Positions 6,777-13,602 of a stretch of 13,951 nt of DNA are shown one piece after another. The notes below the pieces were generated by a model. That model did no database searches and was not told the DNA's origin. It saw only the letters and a program-made list of their open reading frames with translations. How positions within the stretch are numbered: the first letter of the stretch is position 1; each line of letters opens with the position of its first letter. The position numbers and the translations under genes were made by a program. Origin of the DNA: CAZHBA01 sp964530225 (GTDB lineage: Bacteria > Pseudomonadota > Alphaproteobacteria > UBA6615); assembly GCA_964530225.1 (NCBI GenBank), contig CAZHBA010000071.1:1-13951 (forward strand), in the 5' to 3' direction.

Positions 6777-7823
6777 TTATTTTAGGTAGCCGAGGTTCTT
6801 CCAAAGCTTGTATTCGGCGCGGAACGCCTGCAGCGAGTCCCAAGTAGTCTTGAAATTCGCATCCTTGCTGGCGATTCCTGCCGCAACTGAATTCCAGGTC
6901 TCTTGCAATTTGGCGAGAATCTCGGGCGACCAAGTATGGATCTGCACACCCTTAGACTTCAACGTGGCAATTGCCGATCCCTGAATGGCTTCGCCCTCGG
7001 AAAGGCCATCGGTCAGGTTTGCCTTGCACGAGGTCTGCAGTATCGCCTTGTTCTGATCGGAAAGACCTTCCCACTTTTTCTTGTTCATCAGCAGCTCAAA
7101 AAGCGTTGCCTGCTGGTGCCAGCCGGGGAAATAGTAGTGCTTGGCGCCGGCCTGATAGAAACCCTTGGCTAGATCGATAGCGGGCATCGAAAACTCAGCA
7201 GCGTCGATGGTGCCACGCTCAAGTGCCGGGAAAATATCACCACCAGCAAGCAGTTGAGTTTCGACACCGAGCTTTTGCATGACTTTGGCGCCAAGACCGA
7301 AGAAGCGCATCTTCAATCCCTTGAGATCGGCTACCGATTTGATTTCCTTCTTGAACCAACCGGAGGCTTCTGGCGCTATTACGCCGCAGATGAGCCCCTT
7401 GAGGCCGTGCGCGGCATAGATCTTGTCATAAACGTCGTGTCCGCCGCCATGGAAGATCCAGGCCATATATTCACCGGCGCTGGGGCCGAAGGGCACGGCC
7501 GAGAAAAGCGCAAGCGCCGGCTCCTTACCCTGGTAGTAACCCGCCGTGGTATAGGCAGCATCAATCGAGCCTGCCGCGATGGCGTCGAAATATTCCTTCG
7601 TGCCAGCAAGCGCTTTTGGCTCATAGAACTTAAGATTAAACTGGCCGCCCGATACAGCTATCACGGTATTGGACAAATTCAAACCGAGCGTACCAAGTTG
7701 TGTCACCTTTGAACCAAAGGCGGAACCCATCTTCCATTTAACTTCCTGCGCTGCTGCAGGACCGGCCGTGGCCCCCCAGATAACAGCTGCACCTAAAACC
7801 GCAACTCCGATAAGATTTTTCAT
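6777..7823 (-). CDS. dctP: TRAP transporter substrate-binding protein, DctP family, TakP-like (second system)
   Basis: This periplasmic receptor has 348 residues with a clear signal peptide (MKN, hydrophobic stretch, GPAAA; cleavage near residue 25). It contains LKGLKMRFFGLGAKVMQKLGV (168-187), with R173 as the expected carboxylate-binding arginine. It also contains AAEFSMPAIDLAKGFYQ (208-224) and HYYFPGWHQ (229-237), which resemble the TakP subgroup (AAEWxxPYDDxxxGF, KYYYYPGW) that binds 2-oxo acids and related monocarboxylates. The Trp of that motif is Phe here, so the ligand may differ. AGGAGAG lies 7 nt before ATG 7823. It is the first gene of the minus-strand run, divergent from the FCD regulator, and so probably the regulated entry point. 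Confidence 0.94.
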   Translation of the reverse strand: MKNLIGVAVLGAAVIWGATAGPAAAQEVKWKMGSAFGSKVTQLGTLGLNLSNTVIAVSGGQFNLKFYEPKALAGTKEYFDAIAAGSIDAAYTTAGYYQGKEPALALFSAVPFGPSAGEYMAWIFHGGGHDVYDKIYAAHGLKGLICGVIAPEASGWFKKEIKSVADLKGLKMRFFGLGAKVMQKLGVETQLLAGGDIFPALERGTIDAAEFSMPAIDLAKGFYQAGAKHYYFPGWHQQATLFELLMNKKKWEGLSDQNKAILQTSCKANLTDGLSEGEAIQGSAIATLKSKGVQIHTWSPEILAKLQETWNSVAAGIASKDANFKTTWDSLQAFRAEYKLWKNLGYLK

Positions 7824-7920
7824 TAGTCTCTCTCCTTTGACGAAACCAGTGTGGATACCCCGCGCCTACCTTCGCAAACTTTGCCGGGCCCATTATCCCA
7901 TTGCAACACGCCAGATTAGC

Positions 7921-7945
7921 TATTGGAGAATAATTTTTCCCAATA
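7921..7945. promoter_or_regulatory. Candidate operator: TATTGG-N13-CCAATA imperfect palindrome
   Basis: TATTGG (7921-7926) and CCAATA (7940-7945) are perfect 6-bp inverted arms. Partial symmetry continues inside (GAA...TTC) around an AT-rich centre. The site lies in the divergent region between the dctP2 and regulator genes. TTGG/CCAA ends match what is commonly seen in operators of the FadR/FCD branch of GntR regulators, although this spacer is longer than usual. Assigning it to the regulator at 8098 is an inference. Confidence 0.4.
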
Positions 7946-7979
7946 TAAATTCCGCCGTGTTGTTATTGAGTAACAAATC

Positions 7980-7994
7980 TGATCATTAAGATCA
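7980..7994. promoter_or_regulatory. Candidate operator: TGATC-ATTAA-GATCA
   Basis: This is a perfect 5-bp inverted repeat with an AT-rich 5-nt spacer, 104 nt before the regulator start and just upstream of a possible TTGACC -35 box at 8000-8005. Length and symmetry suit a dimeric GntR repressor. It could mediate autoregulation. No functional evidence beyond symmetry. Confidence 0.35.
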
Positions 7995-7999
7995 ATACC

Positions 8000-8028
8000 T
8001 TGACCGCTAATATCGATACACTTAGGGT
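8000..8028 (+). promoter_or_regulatory. Possible sigma-70-type promoter for the FCD regulator
   Basis: TTGACC (8000-8005) followed, after a 17-bp spacer, by TAGGGT (8023-8028) fits a -35/-10 pair with a good -35 and a weak -10. It would give a leader of about 60 nt before ATG 8098, and it sits directly beside the 7980-7994 palindrome, as expected for autoregulation. Confidence 0.3.
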
Positions 8029-8097
8029 GCTAACGTTCCACAGGCATAGCTGATCCATACTGTAGATTACCAATAATAATTAAAGAAAATTACGTAA

Positions 8098-8889
8098 ATG
8101 TCTAGAAAATTTGATGTTTTTGAGACCGTCGAGCAAGACAGAACGGCAACTCTTGTCACGCGCCAGATCGAGGAATTGATCCTGACGGGTGTCTATTCGC
8201 CGGGTGATCGCTTGCCAAGCGAGCGAGAATTGGAAAAAAAACTTGATGTTTCTAGACCAACATTGAGGGAGGCGGTCAAAGGCATGGAGGAGCGCGGTCT
8301 TCTGGTTATCCGGCAAGGAGACGGGACAAGGGTAGCGGACGTATTAGGCTCGATGTTCCGCGAACCGATCATCGAGCTTTTTCGTGCCAACCCCCGCGCA
8401 ACCAAGGATTATTTGGAGTTTCGCCGCGAGATCGAGGCCGTTTCGGCACGATATGCCGCCACGAGAGCCACGCCCGCAGATCGCGAGCTCATTACCCACA
8501 TCTTTCGCAAGATGGAAACGGCGCACGCGGATGAAGATTTTCGCAATGAGGCAGAGTTCGATATTGATTTTCATGCCGCAGTCGGAGAGGCCTCGCACAA
8601 TGTTGTCCTGCTCCACACTCTGAGATCCTGCTATCAGCTTCTGAGAAACGACGTCTTCTATAATCGAAGCGTGCTCTACAGCAGTTTGACCGGTGCGCGC
8701 GACAGTCTTCTCGAACAACATCGCGCCATCTTCGAGACCGTGGTCGACGGGAACATCCCCGCGGCAGAAAAAGCCGCGACCGACCACATCCGTTATGTAG
8801 AAGACACCATGCGCGATGCGGAGCAGCACTCCAGCTGGCAATTGACGGCCGCACAGCGCTTGGAAAAATTCAAAGAATCGGAAAGCTGA
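8098..8889 (+). CDS. GntR-family transcriptional regulator, FadR/FCD subfamily
   Basis: This 263-residue DNA-binding regulator has an N-terminal winged helix-turn-helix with the GntR pattern: GVYSPGDRLPSERELEKKLDV (31-51), SRPTLREAVKGMEERGLL (52-69) and a GDGTRV wing (74-79). The C-terminal all-helical FCD effector domain (about 100-240) carries the usual metal-site residues: D155 and H159 in FDIDFH, H208 in EQHRAI and H230 in TDHIRY. In this family an organic acid binds by coordinating the metal and releases the repressor from DNA, which fits control of neighbouring carboxylate TRAP genes. The ribosome site before ATG 8098 is weak (AAGAAAA). The gene is divergent from dctP2 and ends at an intrinsic terminator. 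Effector unknown. Confidence 0.95.
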   Translation: MSRKFDVFETVEQDRTATLVTRQIEELILTGVYSPGDRLPSERELEKKLDVSRPTLREAVKGMEERGLLVIRQGDGTRVADVLGSMFREPIIELFRANPRATKDYLEFRREIEAVSARYAATRATPADRELITHIFRKMETAHADEDFRNEAEFDIDFHAAVGEASHNVVLLHTLRSCYQLLRNDVFYNRSVLYSSLTGARDSLLEQHRAIFETVVDGNIPAAEKAATDHIRYVEDTMRDAEQHSSWQLTAAQRLEKFKESES

Positions 8890-8923
8890 TAATAACAGAA
8901 AACCGTCATGACCGTACGCCCAG

Positions 8924-8944
8924 GGCCACGGTCCGTGGCCTTTT
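8924..8944 (+). terminator. Intrinsic terminator of the FCD regulator gene
   Basis: GGCCACG (8924-8930) and CGTGGCC (8934-8940) form a perfect 7-bp stem with a GTC loop, followed directly by TTTTAT. It starts 34 nt after the regulator stop codon. This is a textbook Rho-independent terminator on the plus strand. Confidence 0.88.
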
Positions 8945-8991
8945 ATCCGGGATGAACTATCCCTAGTATCGTAGGTGTGAGGCCGCGCTTT

Positions 8992-9072
8992 TTATTTAAT
9001 CCCGTAAATCCGTACCGCGTTGTCTTGGGCATCTCGCTCGACGCCGCAAAAGGTGGATAACTTTTCCAGGGT
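8992..9072 (-). pseudogene. C-terminal remnant of an amidohydrolase-like gene
   Basis: Read on the minus strand, 26 codons end in TAA at 8992-8994 and encode a peptide whose last part is RDAQDNAVRIYGIK. The N-A-x-R-x-Y-G-(I/L) ending is the usual C-terminus of Amidohydro_2 (COG2159) metal-dependent hydrolases, and the preceding EKLSTFCGV fits the helix before it. Upstream the frame runs into a GC-rich palindromic repeat and the rest of the gene is absent. Most likely it is the tail of a gene destroyed by deletion or repeat insertion. The call rests on a short match by eye. Confidence 0.45.
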
Positions 9073-9085
9073 CTCACATTTTACC

Positions 9086-9166
9086 TGCACCCCGCCCTGC
9101 CCCCATCAAAGGGGAGTTAGGCCGTTAACCACCGCTCGGTTTAAAAGTCCTCCCCCCTTGTGGGGA
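9086..9166. repeat. GC-rich intergenic palindromic repeat (REP/MITE-like)
   Basis: Two C-run/G-run hairpins sit about 35 nt apart: CCCC-ATCAAA-GGGG at 9101-9114, and TCCCC...GGGGA around CCTTGT at 9151-9166. The flanking CACCCCGCCCTGCCCCC text is of the same type. Proteobacterial genomes often carry intergenic repeats of the form CCCTCCCC-CTTGTGGGG. This looks like a diverged copy lying against the truncated amidohydrolase-like remnant. Copy number elsewhere cannot be seen here. Confidence 0.5.
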
Positions 9167-9331
9167 ATAATCAGCTATAATTTTCCATGCCTCCAAATTT
9201 GATGAGAAGCATAGGTTTTACCGCCCCACTATGATGGTTCGTTGTGGCCAATAGGGGTCATGGCAGAGGTTAAGGCGAACAAGCGGTCGTACTCGATAAA
9301 CCATCCCTCGCATCTAGACAGAGAGAGCACT

Positions 9332-10540
9332 GTGACCCGAGCAACAGGAGTTACGACGCACCCAACGTCTCAACCATCGCGCAGCGAGCTGATCGACCGG
9401 GCTGCTGCCCTAGTGCTGACCTTGCGCGAGCGCGCCAACAAGGTCGAGCAGTTGCGCTGCATTCCCGACGAAACCATCGCCGACTTACACGAGACCGGCC
9501 TGTGGCGCATCCTCCGGCCAACATGTTACGGCGGCTACAACACCGATTTCGGCGTGATGGTCGACGTCTCCATCGAACTCGGGCGTGGCTGCGCCTCGAC
9601 TGCCTGGGTCTACATCAACCTAGTCTCGCACAACTGGATGCTGCCGTACTGGCCACAGCAGGCTATGGACGAAATTTGGGGCGAGAATCCGGACGCGCTA
9701 ATCGGCTCCACCCTGATCTTCCCGGCCGGTAAACTTGAGCCCGTGGACGGCGGCTACAGCTATTCCGGCCGCTGGCCCTACGCTAGCGGCATCGATGCAA
9801 GCGACTGGATGATGCTCGGGGCCATGGTCACCAACGCGGACGGTGTGCCCGTCCCGCGTATCGCCATCGTTCGCGCCACCGACCTCAAGGTGATCGACAC
9901 CTGGCACGTCTCCGGCCTCGCCGGTACTGGCTCGAAGGATGTCGCCTGTGACGAACTGTTCGTGCCCGAGCACATGGTATTCGATCCAGAACTCGCACGC
10001 GAGGGCTATGCACCGGGCACCGAGGGCATGGAGGGCGACGCTTACCGGCTGCCGCTGCTTCCCTTCATTCCCCATCTCGTTGTCGGACCGATGATCGGCA
10101 TCGCCCGCGGCGCCTATGAGGATTTTATCGAGAAGCTCAAATCGCAAACTTCGATCTACAACCGCTCTCGACTCGCCGATCATACGACCATTCATCTCAA
10201 GGTCGCCGAGGCGGGTGTTCTCATCGACACAGCGCGGCTCTTGGTGCGCGAAAACTGGCATGAAGCCCACCGCATCGTGGAGACCGGCGATCGCCCAAGC
10301 CTCGAAGACCGCGCACGCTGGCGACGCGATGGCGCACACGCGGCCGGTTGCTGCGTGCGTGCGGTCGATCTGATTCACAGCGTCTCCGGCGCCACCGCCA
10401 ACTACCGGGACAATATTCTGCAGTTGCGCCACCGCGACATACACGCCGCCCGCCACCAAATCCATTTGTCGTGGGACATTAACGGGCCCGAGTTTGGCCG
10501 CATCGCCATCGGCCTGCCGCCAACTAATCCGATCCTTTAA
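9332..10540 (+). CDS. Flavin-dependent monooxygenase of the acyl-CoA dehydrogenase fold (HsaA/HpaH-like)
   Basis: This cytoplasmic oxygenase resembles the oxygenase component of two-component systems that hydroxylate aromatic or phenolic substrates with reduced flavin. From GTG 9332 the protein has 402 residues, the normal family size. In order: an N-terminal helical domain with LRPTCYGGY (61-69) and ELGRGCASTAWVY (82-94), the group's hallmark; a middle domain with SGLAGTGSKDVACDELFVP (194-212); and the C-terminal acyl-CoA_dh_2 domain (about 245-390) ending in LRHRDIHAARHQ (365-376). A GAGAG lies 6 nt before GTG 9332. The frame is open back to TTG 9242 and ATG 9260, but that extension looks non-conserved. 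No flavin reductase partner is visible nearby. Substrate unknown. It converges on the DUF3891 gene, 11 bp away. Confidence 0.88.
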   Translation: MTRATGVTTHPTSQPSRSELIDRAAALVLTLRERANKVEQLRCIPDETIADLHETGLWRILRPTCYGGYNTDFGVMVDVSIELGRGCASTAWVYINLVSHNWMLPYWPQQAMDEIWGENPDALIGSTLIFPAGKLEPVDGGYSYSGRWPYASGIDASDWMMLGAMVTNADGVPVPRIAIVRATDLKVIDTWHVSGLAGTGSKDVACDELFVPEHMVFDPELAREGYAPGTEGMEGDAYRLPLLPFIPHLVVGPMIGIARGAYEDFIEKLKSQTSIYNRSRLADHTTIHLKVAEAGVLIDTARLLVRENWHEAHRIVETGDRPSLEDRARWRRDGAHAAGCCVRAVDLIHSVSGATANYRDNILQLRHRDIHAARHQIHLSWDINGPEFGRIAIGLPPTNPIL

Positions 10541-10568
10541 GCGTTGGAAAGTTAGCCAGCGGTTAAAG
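10535..10568. terminator. Bidirectional stem-loop across the convergent gene ends
   Basis: A 13-nt arm from 10535 (CTTTAAGCGTTGG) pairs with 10556-10568 (CCAGCGGTTAAAG), with one mismatch and one G-T wobble around an 8-nt loop. The stem contains the TAA stop codon of the monooxygenase gene, and the loop contains the stop codon of the DUF3891 gene. With A/T-rich ends on both sides it could end transcription from either direction. Shape inferred by eye. Confidence 0.5.
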
Positions 10569-11361
10569 TGATCGCTTGGCCCTCCGTCGCAATTGCCGCG
10601 AGGTCAATCGATTCGCGATCCGGGTCCGCCACCACCGGCCGACCGCTAAAGGAAAGCCGCAACGGATCGTCGGCAAACGGGTAAGGTGAGACGTGATAAA
10701 CGCCGTCGCCTGCCGGCCGCACTGTGATAGTGACATCCTCGCCGGCACTGCTTGGCACGTGCTCGAACGTCCGCTCGCCGCGGTCTGCCTCGTGCTGGGT
10801 ATTGAAATAGAGCGCCAGCGTGTCGAAGAACTGCAGCTGCTTGTAATTCTGCATCAGATGCGCTTCCTCAATCCAGGGGGCGGTCTCGGGGTCGGCTGCA
10901 AGTTCAGCTTTAAGGCGCTCTTGGCGCGCCAGCTCGCCGTTAAGCATTCTGTCGGCTTCCGGCCGATTTTCCGCCGCTAACGAATCCAACAAGATGTGAT
11001 CCGACATACCGTAGCGGCCATTGTACAGCCCCCAACTGTGCATGCTCGACAGTAGTCCACAGTAGATGTGGCGCCGGCTGTTAAATTCGGGCGACCTGCG
11101 GCTGGTCTCGATAATGGTCTCGAACGGCGTGTATTGCAGATTGTGGGGTAGCCCTGTCTGTGCATCGATCGCCGCCGCCGCATCGGCGTCGGCCCAGCCG
11201 GCGTCATGGTGGCCGACGACGTACAGCACCTCCTCGCGTGGCGCGACGGCCTCGAACCCGTCGTTACCAAAGGCGCGAGCAAACCGCCCAGCCAGGGTCA
11301 TGTGTTCAGCCATAGTGATTATCAGTTGTGGTTCGCCCGCGGGCGCGGTCTGGACGATCAT
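10552..11361 (-). CDS. DUF3891 family protein
   Basis: This 269-residue soluble protein of unknown function has the DUF3891 layout: a first strand MIVQ...LIITMAEH (H20), then VLYVVGHHDAGW (45-56), LPHNL, RRHIYCGLLSSMHSWGLYNGRYG (97-118), a central helix with ARQERLKAEL, and YKQLQFFDTLALYFN (173-187). The spaced His/Asp residues (H20, H51-H52-D53, H98, H108, D180) resemble an HD-type metal site, but no reaction is established. I start at ATG 11361, preceded by AGGAG at 7 nt; family members begin with this MIV strand. The open frame upstream to 11604 is not conserved-looking and would overlap the next gene. It converges on the monooxygenase gene. Confidence 0.85.
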   Translation of the reverse strand: MIVQTAPAGEPQLIITMAEHMTLAGRFARAFGNDGFEAVAPREEVLYVVGHHDAGWADADAAAAIDAQTGLPHNLQYTPFETIIETSRRSPEFNSRRHIYCGLLSSMHSWGLYNGRYGMSDHILLDSLAAENRPEADRMLNGELARQERLKAELAADPETAPWIEEAHLMQNYKQLQFFDTLALYFNTQHEADRGERTFEHVPSSAGEDVTITVRPAGDGVYHVSPYPFADDPLRLSFSGRPVVADPDRESIDLAAIATEGQAITLTAG

Positions 11362-11600
11362 GGCACTCCTCTCAGAATCCACTGTGAACGGTGACGCCTG
11401 GCGCTTCTGCAGAGGGCTGTTACCAGGCACCGATGACGATAGCAAACTTGAAGACGCTTCAAAAGGCTGGCGGGCTAATCGGTGCTGCCCTAACCCTCGG
11501 CTGTCGATACCCCCTACGGGGTGGCATCCCTGGCGCCGATGTTTGACACGGTCGGCTTCTACGACTTGTCGGTAGCCCACCATGCAGCTTACAGCGGTTG

Positions 11601-12530
11601 TCACACTGATTGATCACTTTCAGGATCGGCTATTCGTGTGCCGAAGTTAACAAGCGCGACACCAATCCCTACGATCACAATTGCCACCCAAAGCCAAAGC
11701 GTGGTCACCTCATCGAAGAACAACACGCCCCAGCCAACCCCGGTTAGCGTCACAATATAGCCGGCCTGACCCAAGTAGACGGCACCGGCTAACTCGATAA
11801 CTATGTAGAACATGAGGAAACCGACTGCCGTGGACAGCGCGTAAAGCAGAAGGATTACGTCGCGCCAGCCGAAACCAGCCCAGATGGGGTGGAAACTATT
11901 GTCCACCAATATGACGATAACGGCGCCGAGGGCTGCAGCGAACATGGTACCGGTCACCAGTGCAACATTATCAGCGCCCGCTGGTCGGCCAAGTTCGGCG
12001 TAGACATTTGAAAGCCCGTAACTTGCCGGCACGATAAATGCCAGCAGCGCGAGCGGTAGAAGGTCGGGCGAGGGCAAGCTACCCTGCGGGATAACGAGCA
12101 CACCAGCGCCCGTAAAGCCGACAATAATTCCCAGTGCGCGCATCACCTGTAGACGTTCAATCCGGAACATGATGGCGAAGACATAGGTCATCAGCGGTGC
12201 GAGCAAAATGACCACCGACATGTAGCCGGCGGATAGCCTCTGGACGACATGGACGATGGCGATAAAGGGAAGATCGAGGCCGATCAGACCCATGAAGAAG
12301 TAGTAGGTAATTGCCCGCACGTCGCGTGGCACCGGCGTGCGGCGGATGAGGCATGTGCTCGCCAATATGATACCGGCGCCAAAGGTCTGCCAGAAAATAA
12401 TGGAGGCTGGCGAGATGCCGTTGGTTACCAGCGCCTTGGAGAAAGATGGGTTACCGCCAAACACGGCACCGAGTAGTAACAGCAGCACTAGTGGCAACCA
12501 GCGACTGCTGCCCTCAGCTGTCGCACGCAT
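11601..12530 (-). CDS. DMT-superfamily transporter, EamA family
   Basis: This inner-membrane permease of 309 residues has about ten hydrophobic segments arranged as two EamA repeats (about 12-146 and 163-295). The first starts with LPLVLLLLLGAVFGGNPSFSKALV and carries the usual GAG/GAGVLVIP end. The second ends in TGVGWGVLFFDEVTTLWLWVAIVIVGIGVALV, with the conserved F-(D/G)-E-x-x-T/L-W signature. Members export amino acids or metabolites, but the substrate here is unknown. ATG 12530 has a GGAG about 12 nt upstream, farther than ideal. It is on the same strand as the DUF3891 gene (239-bp gap) and the COG2085 gene (210-bp gap), likely with separate promoters. Confidence 0.92.
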   Translation of the reverse strand: MRATAEGSSRWLPLVLLLLLGAVFGGNPSFSKALVTNGISPASIIFWQTFGAGIILASTCLIRRTPVPRDVRAITYYFFMGLIGLDLPFIAIVHVVQRLSAGYMSVVILLAPLMTYVFAIMFRIERLQVMRALGIIVGFTGAGVLVIPQGSLPSPDLLPLALLAFIVPASYGLSNVYAELGRPAGADNVALVTGTMFAAALGAVIVILVDNSFHPIWAGFGWRDVILLLYALSTAVGFLMFYIVIELAGAVYLGQAGYIVTLTGVGWGVLFFDEVTTLWLWVAIVIVGIGVALVNFGTRIADPESDQSV

Positions 12531-12740
12531 CGATATCTGCTTCTCCGCGTTAAGGCCCTACGGCCCAGATTTACCCTTCCCACTGTAGGTATCGAACGTC
12601 CACGGCGGGTCGGCTCATAGTAACGGAGAAAGGGCCGCCGATTTCAGAAAGTTCCGTTTCGTTCGCGTGCACTCGGTTGCGAATTTAAGACTAATGCTCG
12701 CGACGCTGATCGGCCAAAATTAGCAGATCAAGTTGAGACT

Positions 12741-13379
12741 TTAGCCATCGCGGCGCATGAGGCGAAAAGCAATATTAGGGCCATTGCCGAGGCCGTAAGC
12801 CAGCGAGATCCACAGCATGGCCAACGGTTCCAGTAACCGAGAACTCTGAATGCCGCCCGCGTCGACCGGGTCAAATCCGATCTCCTCGGCGAGGCCCATG
12901 ACCGTTGACTTCGCCTCCTCATCGTCACCACAGACGAACATCGTTGGCGCTCCATCGGAATAGGTAGGATCGGCCATATTGCCCGATCCCGTGGTGTTGA
13001 ACGCCTTCACGACGCGGGCACCGGACGCCACCGCAGCGATGCGCTCGCCGGCGGATTCGCTAAAACCGATTTGCAGCCCAGACCCATCCGCCTTCAATGG
13101 ATTGGACGCGTCCATGACGATCTTACCGCTCAGATCGCCGGCTGCGCTAATCGCGTCCTCGGTTCCGCCAAACGGCGTCGCCAGAACGACGAGGTCACCA
13201 AATGCAGCGGCCTCGGCCACGCTGCCTGCCGCCGGTTTCCCGTCCGCCGTGGCGATCGCCGACTGCACCCGCTCACCGTTGAGGTCACGAACACCAAACA
13301 TGACCTCATGACCAGTTGAACTCCAGCGCGCCGCCAAGGCGGCACCAACGTTTCCCGCTCCAATAATTCCGATTTTCAT
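12741..13379 (-). CDS. NADP-binding oxidoreductase of the F420-dependent NADP reductase-like family (COG2085)
   Basis: This 212-residue cytoplasmic protein is essentially one Rossmann domain. It opens with MKIGIIGAGNVGAALA (1-16, the GxGxxG loop), then FGVRD (28-32), whose Arg after the second strand favours NADPH. VVLATPF (64-70), VMDASNPL (88-95), VVKAFNTTGSGNM (123-135) and an ending with LLEPLAMLWISLAYGLG are the blocks of the YrrC/F420-NADP reductase group. ATG 13379 has AGGAGG 5 nt upstream; an upstream in-frame start is not needed. Automated annotation would call it NADPH-dependent F420 reductase. Since many proteobacteria lack F420, the true partner may be another small molecule. Confidence 0.9.
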   Translation of the reverse strand: MKIGIIGAGNVGAALAARWSSTGHEVMFGVRDLNGERVQSAIATADGKPAAGSVAEAAAFGDLVVLATPFGGTEDAISAAGDLSGKIVMDASNPLKADGSGLQIGFSESAGERIAAVASGARVVKAFNTTGSGNMADPTYSDGAPTMFVCGDDEEAKSTVMGLAEEIGFDPVDAGGIQSSRLLEPLAMLWISLAYGLGNGPNIAFRLMRRDG

Positions 13380-13602
13380 TTTTGCCTCCTTTTTTATGCA
13401 CGGCACTAGCCGACGCGGTTATTGTCAAACAAATTTGAACTAAAATACGGAACGCGGCAAGCTAGGAACCTCAGGCCGCAAGCTGACACCGTTAGTCACG
13501 ACCGGATTACATCCCAAAACGGACATGTAGACAGGAACGGCCGCGCCGGGCGGTAATCGGGGCTCCGGTCTGTATTGAGTATAATCATTGATCTGGTCTC
13601 CT

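Larger units (their letters stand above)
8890..9331. other. Noncoding and decayed region between the regulator and the flavin monooxygenase gene
   Basis: This stretch of about 440 bp holds the regulator's terminator (8924-8944), a minus-strand amidohydrolase-like gene remnant (8992-9072) and a GC-rich palindromic repeat (about 9086-9166). The part from 9242 to 9331 is open in frame with the downstream gene but does not look like conserved protein. I saw no other gene. Confidence 0.55.

Noticed and set aside
9242..9331. TTG 9242 or ATG 9260 as the start of the flavin monooxygenase
   Set aside because: The extra 24-30 residues do not resemble the family and no properly spaced ribosome site was seen. 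GTG 9332 gives the usual length.
9698..10465. 255-codon minus-strand open frame across the monooxygenase
   Set aside because: It is antisense to a gene with clear motifs, and its Gly/Ala/His/Asp-rich composition is a complement artefact.
11362..11604. N-terminal extension of the DUF3891 open frame by about 81 codons
   Set aside because: It would overlap the EamA gene stop codon. It has a low-complexity, unconserved look, while ATG 11361 has a good ribosome site and the family's normal N-terminus.
13403..13428. Full promoter for the COG2085 gene from TTGACA at 13428-13423
   Set aside because: The -35 box is perfect, but the only -10-like hexamer (TAGTGC) lies at 14 bp and is weak, so no complete promoter is called.
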